In this document: positions 30,953 through 36,621 of the stretch, one piece after another
How positions within the stretch are numbered: the first letter of the stretch is position 1
Layout of the letters: the number at the start of each line of letters is the position of its first letter
Origin: Dehalococcoidia bacterium
GTDB taxonomy: Bacteria; Chloroflexota; Dehalococcoidia; UBA3495
Assembly: GCA_030753265.1 (NCBI GenBank)
Contig: JASMCQ010000107.1
Location: forward strand, 1-36,621
DNA: 36,621 nt
Direction: 5' to 3'
Made by a program: the position numbers and the translations under genes
The notes under the pieces: model-generated
Databases searched by the model: none
Seen by the model: only the letters and a program-made list of their open reading frames with translations
Told to the model about the DNA's origin: nothing

Positions 30953-30981
30953 AGTGTAGCATTCGCCTATTGGGGTGTCAA
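30953..30981 (-). promoter_or_regulatory. Predicted promoter of citrate synthase
   Basis: On the minus strand TTGACA (30976-30981) and TACACT (30953-30958) are 17 bases apart. The leader to the ATG is about 120 bases. Confidence 0.8.
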
Positions 30982-31037
30982 GCAAAGCCAAGGCTGGAAC
31001 CAGGCTACGCATACCCTGCCGATAAGGTCGGAGAATG

Positions 31038-31958
31038 ATGCGATTCGGAATGATTCTGCCCAATCTCGGGCAACTAGCCATCCCGGACACACTGATTACG
31101 TTGGCCCAGCGCGCCGACGAGCTGTGGCTGGACGGCGTGTTCTTGAGCGACCATCTGGCGCTGGCCACCACCCCCCACTCCCGCTACCCCTACCGGTCCG
31201 ACGGCACCTTCCCGTTGCGTCCCGACCAGCCCATCCTCGAACCGATTGCCACTGCGGCCTACCTGGCGGCGGTCACCAGCCGGATCCATCTGGGGTTCAG
31301 CGTTCTGGTGGCCCCCTACCGGCATCCGGTGCTCACCGCCAAGATGTTGTCGACGCTGGACGTGTTCTCCGGCGGCCGGTTGATCGTGGGCGTCGGGGTC
31401 GGTTGGATGGAGGAAGAGTTCTCGGCACTGGGGGCCGACTTCGCTCACCGGGGCCGGGTAACCGACGAGCACATCCAGCTGCTGAAGTGCCTGTGGACCC
31501 GGGACGAGCCCGAGTTCTCTGGGCAGCACTACCAGGTGTCCGGTGTTACCATGTACCCCAAGCCGGTCCAATCTCCCCACCCGCCCATCTGGTCCGGCGG
31601 CATCACCGGCCGGGCACTGAGCCGAGCCGCCCGGCTGAGCGACGGCTGGCACGGGATGCGAATGTCCCCGGAGGACGTTGCCGGAGTATGCCGTCGGCTC
31701 AAAGCGGTTCGCGAAGAGTCGGGCCAGGACTACAGCCGCTTCGAGGTCTCGCTCCGCGTGGGCTTGGATATTACCCGGACCGCACTGCCCGGGTCCCGGC
31801 TCCCAATGCGGGGGAGTCCGGAGCAGGTAGCCGAGGACGTGGCGCGCTACCGTGAGGCCGGGCTGACCTACATGGTGATGGACCCACGGGGGCGGGACGC
31901 CGGCGAATTGGCCGGCCAGATGGAGCAACTGGTCCAGAAGGTGCAGCCGCTGCTGTAG
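31038..31958 (+). CDS. LLM-class F420-dependent oxidoreductase (TIGR03619-like)
   Basis: The 306-residue protein has the luciferase-like barrel: MRFGMILPNLGQL, FLSDHLAL, TSRIHLGFSVLVAPYRHP, LDVFSGGRLIVGVGVGWMEEEF, HPPIWSGGITGRALSRAARL. The GWMEEEF and the Trp-Ser-Gly-Gly stretch point to the TIGR03619-type F420 family common in Actinobacteria and Chloroflexota. Two ATG codons (31035 and 31038) are adjacent; the second gives the usual MRFG start. The substrate is unknown. It precedes a Rid-family gene by 74 bases on the same strand and may share its transcript. It is not closely similar to the LLM protein at 13711. Confidence 0.93.
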   Translation: MRFGMILPNLGQLAIPDTLITLAQRADELWLDGVFLSDHLALATTPHSRYPYRSDGTFPLRPDQPILEPIATAAYLAAVTSRIHLGFSVLVAPYRHPVLTAKMLSTLDVFSGGRLIVGVGVGWMEEEFSALGADFAHRGRVTDEHIQLLKCLWTRDEPEFSGQHYQVSGVTMYPKPVQSPHPPIWSGGITGRALSRAARLSDGWHGMRMSPEDVAGVCRRLKAVREESGQDYSRFEVSLRVGLDITRTALPGSRLPMRGSPEQVAEDVARYREAGLTYMVMDPRGRDAGELAGQMEQLVQKVQPLL

Positions 31959-32032
31959 ATATCGGCCGGCGCGGCCACCCCGGCGCCTAACGGCAAACCA
32001 ATATATGCCATTCAACTAAAGGAGGCTAACCA

Positions 32033-32431
32033 GTGAACCGTGAGTACATCAACCCCCCGGATATGGCCCCCCCGGCCAGCGGCCTTTACAGCCACGTCGT
32101 GAAAGCTGGTAACACCGTGTATATCTCCGGGCAGGTACCCCGGGGGACTGATGGAAAGGCCGCTCACGCCGGTGATGCCGAGGCTCAAATGCGCCTGGTC
32201 TGGGCCAATCTGGGAAAAGCAATAACCGCCGCCGGCGGCTCCCTCAAAGACCTCGTTAAAACGACGGTTTACGTCGTCGGCACCGATACCCTGCCGGCGA
32301 TACGCCGCGCCCGCCTCGATCTCTTGTCGGCCGAAGGGCGCCCCACCAGCACCATAGTGGTGGTCGCCGCCCTAGCCGACCCGAGCTTCCTGGTGGAAGT
32401 CGACGCCATCGCCGTGCTCGGCGGTGACTAG
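32033..32431 (+). CDS. Rid (YjgF/YER057c/UK114) family protein without the deaminase arginine
   Basis: The 132-residue protein starts at GTG 32033 after AAAGGAGG. The fold is clear: VVKAGNTVYISGQVP, the AQMRLVWANLGKAITAAGGS helix, DLVKTTVYVVGTDTLPAI, and the end VEVDAIAVLGG. In RidA the motif PARSCVEVARL carries the arginine needed for imine deamination; the ungapped match here is PTSTIVVVAAL, with Ser at that position. It thus belongs to a Rid subgroup unlikely to act as a 2-aminoacrylate deaminase. Its real role is unknown. Trimeric assembly is expected for the family. Confidence 0.9.
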   Translation: MNREYINPPDMAPPASGLYSHVVKAGNTVYISGQVPRGTDGKAAHAGDAEAQMRLVWANLGKAITAAGGSLKDLVKTTVYVVGTDTLPAIRRARLDLLSAEGRPTSTIVVVAALADPSFLVEVDAIAVLGGD

Positions 32432-32834
32432 GCAGCTCGCCAGGTTTGCCTTAACACCCGACCCGCGACGCTGAGTCAGGGCGAAAAGGGAACAGGGTAC
32501 GTTGTGACGCCCCGCATTTACGGAGCGCCGCAACGTATTTCTATTCCACCGGTAATGGCAATTCCTTGGTTGGCCGCAACTTTCAGACCGATGGCCCTGG
32601 TCAACTCCGCGGCCCAAGCCTTCTACGGGTTATGAAACCCGTCCGCTGGGGCTAATCAGAGGCCGGAACCCACCGCCAGGGACCCACTCGCTGCTCTGGC
32701 CGCGTGGGTGCGGACGATAACCGGACGGCCCTTCCTTTGCGCAAAATCGCGAATATCCACATTGAGCGGGGCTTACGCCAAATTGTTGACGTTGGTAAGA
32801 TGTGGGCTAGCGGATTCGAGCCACAAAGAAAACG
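32432..32834. other. Intergenic region after the Rid gene
   Basis: About 400 bases without a supported gene. A small hairpin, ACGGGTT-ATGA-AACCCGT (32625-32642), is visible. The TTGACG near 32785 lacks a -10 at suitable distance. Nothing else is clear. Confidence 0.4.
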
Positions 32835-33050
32835 ATGTTGCCCCATCCGTGGGCCGGTGCTATGAGAGCCAGAATTCTTACCATCATATTAATGGGGATC
32901 ACCATCGGGATCCTTCTAGGGATGAGCGTGATCGCGCTGTTGCGGGCGTTCATTGACGGTGATTCGGCTGGGTTAGAGATTTCGTTTACCGTTATTACCG
33001 GCTTAATGGCGGCATTCCTGATAGCATATGTCGCCAAAACCTTCCGCTGA
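32835..33050 (+). CDS. Small membrane protein with two hydrophobic segments
   Basis: The ATG at 32835 gives 71 residues; a second ATG at 32862 gives 62 residues starting MRARILTIILMGITIG, which looks like a better membrane start. Two hydrophobic segments are separated by a charged stretch (RAFIDGDSAGLEIS), ending in AKTFR. No ribosome-binding site is obvious. Codon use is plausible but less GC-rich than neighbours. The function is unknown. The opposite strand (32807-33037) is also open but lacks membrane or other pattern. Confidence 0.5.
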   Translation: MLPHPWAGAMRARILTIILMGITIGILLGMSVIALLRAFIDGDSAGLEISFTVITGLMAAFLIAYVAKTFR

Positions 33051-33311
33051 AGACCCCTTTAATCGTCGCCTAGCGAGGCTGCGGGTACCCGCAACTCGGT
33101 GCGGAAAAGGTTGATCCGGCAGATCCAGCAAATGCCCCCACGAAAGGACCCAGCTGCGCCTGAACCCGCGGCCATGGCCGGCCCCCTTTCTAGTCTAAAT
33201 CCTGCCAGACCCCATTTAACCCTCCAGCCTTCTTCTCCGCCCTGTGGCTGTCTCGTGAGTAGCTCCCCATCGGCAAACCTGTTAAACGTTCCGACCCCGC
33301 ACTTGTCTTTC

Positions 33312-33331
33312 CGGCGAAGGCCGGAATCCAG
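33312..33331. repeat. REP-like palindrome
   Basis: TTCCGGCGAAGGCCGGAA is a near-perfect palindrome (TTCCGGC-GAAG-GCCGGAA) of the type common in intergenic DNA of many bacteria (the CCGGCGAAGGCCGGAATCCAG class). Confidence 0.7.
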
Positions 33332-33435
33332 AGAAGCATTGCTGGTTCCCGGCCTTTGAGGGATGACTGACCGGGTATCAAGCTATCTATGAGACGCCAG
33401 ACTAGAGCTTTGCCTCGAAACTGTCATTGCTTCGA

Positions 33436-33535
33436 AAGTGTCATGCTGAGCCAGCCGCAGCGGCGAAGTATCTGTGCAGAGAATCTTCTCCACCTCCCCA
33501 GGTCCCTCGTCCTTCCCGCGAAGGACTCGGGATGA
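33436..33535. repeat. Dispersed repeat unit related to the CATGCTGAGC class
   Basis: The segment GTGTCATGCTGAGCC, then GCGAAGTATCTGTGCAGAG, then GGTCCCTCG and GAAGGACTCGGGATGAC has the layout of well-known intergenic repeats with TGTCATGCTGAG at one end and CTCGGGATGAC at the other. No coding content is seen. Confidence 0.55.
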
Positions 33536-33581
33536 CTCCCTTTTTCGTCGGCCGTGGTGCTGGTGGCCATCAGCATGAAAG

Positions 33582-33675
33582 ATTCCGAGGAGCAAAGCGA
33601 CGAGGAACCTGGTGCGGGCTCCCTTCGTCGGAGCCTGGACCCACGGCCCCAGAACCCTCGCTTCACCCGGGTTGA
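33582..33675. repeat. Dispersed repeat, copy 2
   Basis: It matches copy 1 (12700-12793) block by block: ATTCCGAGGAGC, GGTGCGGGCTC, GCCTGGACCCAC, GGCCCCAGAACCC, TCGCTTCACCCGGGTTGAC. Both copies have the same orientation. Confidence 0.7.
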
Positions 33676-33787
33676 CATATATCAGGGGCCTCAAGGGCAA
33701 AACCCCGAAGTTGGTCCCATCCAGGGGCTTTGATCGACGTTGGCAGCCGGCCCAGCCGGTGTCCGCCCTGCGCTGTAAATCGCGTTG

Positions 33788-33817
33788 TTGACAATAAACA
33801 GGGCCTTATGGTGGAAT
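33788..33817 (+). promoter_or_regulatory. Possible promoter of the Ggt-like gene
   Basis: TTGACA (33788-33793) and TGGAAT (33812-33817) are 18 bases apart. The -35 is perfect and the -10 is weak. Confidence 0.4.
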
Positions 33818-33951
33818 GGCCGTAATCACTGGACCGGCCCGACGAGCAGAAGAGTTGGTCCGGACCACAACGGTGAAGGCTAGGGGCGAGGTTCCAACGG
33901 CCGCGCGTGCCCCACGCAATCCAATCAGATCCTCACGTGAAGGTGTTCAAG

Positions 33952-35760
33952 ATGGTCCAGCAACCGACAGCCTACGATCTGGAGACCGGAGACCTCAAAC
34001 TCCCCGCCACCGGACGCCCGGTGGTCTACTCGAACCACGGCGTGATTTCCTCCGGCCACTACCTAACTTCCATGGCCGGAATGCGGATGCTGCTCAGCGG
34101 CGGCAACGCCTTTGACGCGGCGGTGGCGGCAGGCTTTGCCGCGGCGGTGGTGGAGCCGATTGCATCCTATTCCCTGGCGGCGGAGGGCGTATTCATGCTG
34201 TATCACGCCGCCAGCGGAGACCTCCTGTCGCTGAGCGGCCAGGGCGTCGCGCCGGGAAAGGCAACGGCGGATTTCTACAAGTCCCAGGGCATGGAGCGGA
34301 TCCCAACCGGCCCCGGCCCCCAAGCCCAGTTCTCCTTCACGGTGCCCGGAATTGTGGACGCTTTCATCTCCTTGCTGGAGCGGTACGGGACCAAGCCCAT
34401 CGGTGAGGTCCTTGCCCCCGCCATCCACTACGCGGAAAAGGGCATCCCCCACTACGAGTACATGTTGGGACGTCTCCACGCCCCCGCTGCCCAGGAGCAG
34501 TTCAACAACTATCCCCCAGGGGGATGGGACGTTTTCTACCAGAACCGGGAAGTTCCTCGCCCCGGCACTCTTTTGGTTCAACCGGGCCTGGCCAACACGC
34601 TGAAGAGCATGATCGCTCCAGGTAGAAACGGGCAGGGACAGCGCGACGAGGGCCTCCGGTTTGCCCGCGAGGCGTTCTACCAGGGCTCAGTCGCCAAAAC
34701 CATCGCGGAATGCTCTCAAAGGGTGGGCGGCATTCTCCAGCTGGAAGACCTGGCGGCCTACAAGTCGAAATTCGGCGAACCGGTCAAGACCTCCTTCGAA
34801 GGGTACGAGGTATGGGGCCACGACACCTGGACCCAGGGGCCCATGCTGATGCAGACATTGAATATCCTGGAGCGCTTCAACCTGCGGCAATTGGGCCACA
34901 ACACCCCGGCCTACATCCACATTGTCACCGAAGCCCTGAAGCTGGCCTTCGCCGACCGGGAAGCCTACTACGGGGACCCCGACTTCGCCGAGGTACCCAT
35001 CGACGGGCTGCTCACCAAGGAGTACGCCGCCGAACGGGCGCAGCTCATCGACCCCAACCAGGCAACCCCGGCACTGCCGCCCCAGGGCGACGCCTGGCGC
35101 TACTCAAAGCTGAAGGCCCGGCCCACGTCCGTGGTGGCTGGCGCGGCGGCGTCGGAGCCGGACGGGACGGACTCGGCCAACGAGGGGACCACCCACGTGG
35201 CGGCACTGGACCAGGAAGGCAACATGGTCTGCGGCACCATCAGCGGGGGAGCCTTCGCCAAATCCGTGTTCTTTCCCGAGTTGGGGTGCACCCTCAGCAC
35301 CCGCATAGAGATGTTCAACTGCGAGGAGGGCCACCCCAACGTGGTGGTGCCGGGCAAGCGTCCCCGGACCACGCTGATCAACTACATCGTCAGCAAGGAC
35401 GGCCAGCCGGTTATGACCATCGGTTGTCCGGGTGGCGACGGGCAGGCCCAGGCCAACGTGCAACTGGTCCTCAACGTCGTGGTCTTCGGCATGGACCCGC
35501 AGCAAGCGATAGAAGCCCCCAGGTTCGCTGCGAAAAGCGCCACCGACTCCTTCTACCCCCACACCATCTTCCCAGGGCGGCTGGACCTGGAAGCCGCGAT
35601 CCCCGAGGACACGGCCCGGGCGCTGGCCGCGCTGGGCCACAAGGTCGAGAGGGCGGCCAACTGCGGCCTAGGCGCCACGGTGGGCCGGCGCGACCCTCGG
35701 ACCGGCGTCCTCAGCACCGGTGCCGATCCCAGACGCGCCTGCTACGCCCTGGCCTGGTAG
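33952..35760 (+). CDS. Gamma-glutamyltransferase-like Ntn hydrolase
   Basis: The 602-residue protein (ATG 33952, GAAGGTG upstream) follows the Ggt family: YSNHGVISSGHYL, MLLSGGNAFDAAVAAGFAAA, the large-subunit core with FTVPGIVDAFISLLERYG, the autoprocessing site EGTTHVAALDQEGN (the first Thr of TTH would be the catalytic nucleophile), and the end GCPGGDGQAQANVQLVLN. Known members cleave glutathione and other gamma-glutamyl compounds after self-cleavage. No signal peptide is visible, so it may be cytoplasmic, unlike classical Ggt. The substrate-binding arginine of the DxRExAP motif is not obvious (LSGQGVAPG), so the natural substrate may differ. Confidence 0.9.
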   Translation: MVQQPTAYDLETGDLKLPATGRPVVYSNHGVISSGHYLTSMAGMRMLLSGGNAFDAAVAAGFAAAVVEPIASYSLAAEGVFMLYHAASGDLLSLSGQGVAPGKATADFYKSQGMERIPTGPGPQAQFSFTVPGIVDAFISLLERYGTKPIGEVLAPAIHYAEKGIPHYEYMLGRLHAPAAQEQFNNYPPGGWDVFYQNREVPRPGTLLVQPGLANTLKSMIAPGRNGQGQRDEGLRFAREAFYQGSVAKTIAECSQRVGGILQLEDLAAYKSKFGEPVKTSFEGYEVWGHDTWTQGPMLMQTLNILERFNLRQLGHNTPAYIHIVTEALKLAFADREAYYGDPDFAEVPIDGLLTKEYAAERAQLIDPNQATPALPPQGDAWRYSKLKARPTSVVAGAAASEPDGTDSANEGTTHVAALDQEGNMVCGTISGGAFAKSVFFPELGCTLSTRIEMFNCEEGHPNVVVPGKRPRTTLINYIVSKDGQPVMTIGCPGGDGQAQANVQLVLNVVVFGMDPQQAIEAPRFAAKSATDSFYPHTIFPGRLDLEAAIPEDTARALAALGHKVERAANCGLGATVGRRDPRTGVLSTGADPRRACYALAW

Positions 35761-35831
35761 AAACCCCGGTAAGACTCGGCGCCCGGCGGGCGACAGACCG
35801 CTCAAATCAGATATAGAATAGAGGGGACACC

Positions 35832-35921
35832 GGAGGGATGGCCGAGCGGACGATGGCGGCGGTCTTGAAAACCGCTATACGGGCGACTGTATCGTGGGTT
35901 CGAATCCCACTCCCTCCGCCA
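35832..35921 (+). tRNA. tRNA-Ser (TGA)
   Basis: Acceptor GGAGGGA (35832-35838) pairs with TCCCTCC (35911-35917). The anticodon arm GCGGT-CTTGAAA-ACCGC gives anticodon TGA. A long variable arm follows, as in serine tRNAs. The T-loop is TTCGAAT. Discriminator G is followed by an encoded CCA (35919-35921). Confidence 0.95.
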
Positions 35922-35934
35922 AGTTTAGGCACGA

Positions 35935-35975
35935 AATAGGCCCCTGAGCGATTTCAGGAACCTATTAGTTTTGGG
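35935..35975 (+). terminator. Intrinsic terminator after tRNA-Ser
   Basis: AATAGG (35935-35940) pairs with CCTATT (35961-35966), and inside it CCTGA (35943-35947) with TCAGG (35954-35958). AGTTTT follows directly. Confidence 0.7.
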
Positions 35976-36044
35976 GGAATGTCCACGGATTGTCCACGAA
36001 CTTCTTCGCAAACCAGTTTTTCAGCTAGGAGATGGCCTCTCATT

Positions 36045-36290
36045 GTGGCGCGTAAGCCAAGAGAAGAGCGGTGCTGGTGCGAGCACCTAGAGCGCTGGCA
36101 CAGCGTGGCTGGTGTATGCCGGTGGTGCGCCAAGAATGAGCTACGCCGCCCTCAGTTTAACTTTATGCCCAGACACGCTTTTGCAACCGAGATGCCGGAA
36201 GAGATGCGACGCCATGCCGCCGAGGCCGTTGAGAGGGCATTGAAGGGGATTCCAGGCCCAGAAGGGGTTGACGAGACACCCTACAACTGA
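36045..36290 (+). CDS. Small zinc-ribbon-like protein
   Basis: From GTG 36045 (AGGAG about 13 bases upstream) the protein has 81 residues. The pattern CWCEHLERWHSVAGVCRWC gives two cysteines, two histidines and two more cysteines, a likely zinc site. The C-terminal half is charged with a predicted helix (MPEEMRRHAAEAVERALKG). ATG 35979 would give a longer form but lies close to the terminator. The function is unknown; similar small zinc proteins often lie in accessory or phage-derived DNA. Base composition is less GC-rich than the core genes. Confidence 0.6.
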   Translation: MARKPREERCWCEHLERWHSVAGVCRWCAKNELRRPQFNFMPRHAFATEMPEEMRRHAAEAVERALKGIPGPEGVDETPYN

Positions 36291-36336
36291 CACGGTCTCA
36301 TTGCCGACCCGTGTGACCACTGGATACTGTCATCTC

Positions 36337-36564
36337 ATGGGCCACTACTACCGGTTCAAGCGGGGCGACCCGGTGGTCATCGTCTCGGGGTGCTACAAGG
36401 GCCACCAGGGCGCCGTTGACAGCGCTGTCTTCCAGAGGACCGTGGACTACCCCGACGAGTTTGCGGCTGGGTATTATCGGCGGGGCATAATTCTCGCTGA
36501 CAGTCCACAGCGCCTGAGATCCACCCTTGAGATTAACCCCAGCAGTTGGTCTCAGGTAGGTTGA
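36337..36564 (+). CDS. KOW-like small protein
   Basis: From ATG 36337 the product has 75 residues beginning MGHYYRFKRGDPVVIVSGCY. The KOW-like stretch is followed by KGHQGAVDSAVFQRTVDYPD. It is related to the minus-strand remnant near 21681-21920. The last part (YYRRGIILADSPQRLRSTL) does not match the other copy's C-terminus and may be changed by a frameshift. No strong ribosome-binding site is seen. KOW motifs often bind RNA, but the function here is unknown. Confidence 0.55.
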   Translation: MGHYYRFKRGDPVVIVSGCYKGHQGAVDSAVFQRTVDYPDEFAAGYYRRGIILADSPQRLRSTLEINPSSWSQVG

Positions 36565-36621
36565 CAAAATAGTACACTTGCTGCCCTCTGCTCACGTCAA
36601 ATCCCACTACCTGAGCCTTGT

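Larger units (their letters stand above)
33051..33951. other. Repeat-rich intergenic region before the Ggt-like gene
   Basis: About 900 bases without a supported gene. It contains a short REP-like palindrome (33312-33331), two dispersed repeat units (33436-33535 and 33582-33675), and a possible promoter for the next gene. The open frames (for example 33383-33700 minus and 33427-33675 plus) are made of repeat sequence and are not called. Confidence 0.5.

Noticed and set aside
32807..33037. A 76-codon minus-strand gene opposite the small membrane protein
   Set aside because: It has no start signal or family pattern; the plus strand gives two convincing membrane segments.
33383..33700. A 105-codon minus-strand gene
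   Set aside because: It consists of dispersed repeat sequence also found at 12700-12793.

Overview
This is a GC-rich bacterial window that fits a Chloroflexota genome, probably of the Dehalococcoidia/SAR202 type. That placement is inference. It rests on two F420-type luciferase-like oxidoreductases, a Ycf45/SpoIIIAA-like R3H ATPase joined to pdxST and tmk, a PolX-PHP polymerase, an HrcA gene without dnaK neighbours, and many palindromic intergenic repeats. No rRNA or ribosomal protein is present to confirm it.

Layout. 1-2000: a secreted, membrane-anchored protein facing a metallo-beta-lactamase-fold protein with a decayed metal motif. 2032-5955: hrcA, polX and a coupled unknown gene. 6276-11448: valS, aroE and aroC, a translation/aromatic synthesis cluster laced with palindromic repeats; one repeat lies in frame inside valS and two lie in tandem before aroC. 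11466-13632: two polytopic membrane proteins, the second carrying two compensating frameshifts. 13711-15187: an LLM oxidoreductase, then a small SelW-like selenoprotein whose Sec codon is an in-frame TGA at 14945. 15230-19946 (minus): a tightly coupled operon pdxS, pdxT, GNAT, R3H ATPase, tmk with a clear promoter. 20411-21950: tRNA-Phe and tRNA-Gly followed by accessory DNA (a damaged NUDIX gene, an AT-richer sugar nucleotidyltransferase and a KOW-like remnant). 22031-24264: an EamA-type transporter and an M24 peptidase-like protein. 24446-25222 (minus): a response regulator that appears split from its disordered tail by an amber codon. 25445-26912: trmI and an HD-domain protein. 26988-30827 (minus): an eight-blade PQQ-type lipoprotein, a MidA-type methyltransferase and citrate synthase. 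31038-33050: a second LLM oxidoreductase, a Rid protein and a small membrane protein. 33952-35760: a gamma-glutamyltransferase-like protein. 35832-36621: tRNA-Ser followed by small accessory genes, including a second copy of the KOW-like family.

The most notable observations are the hidden selenoprotein with a plausible bacterial SECIS hairpin, the palindromic repeat read as protein inside valS, the amber-interrupted response regulator, and the recurrence of one KOW-like gene family beside both tRNA loci. The housekeeping genes are ordinary and intact; the accessory stretches start at tRNA genes and carry broken genes. I see no complete mobile element, integrase, CRISPR array or clearly new multi-gene defence system.
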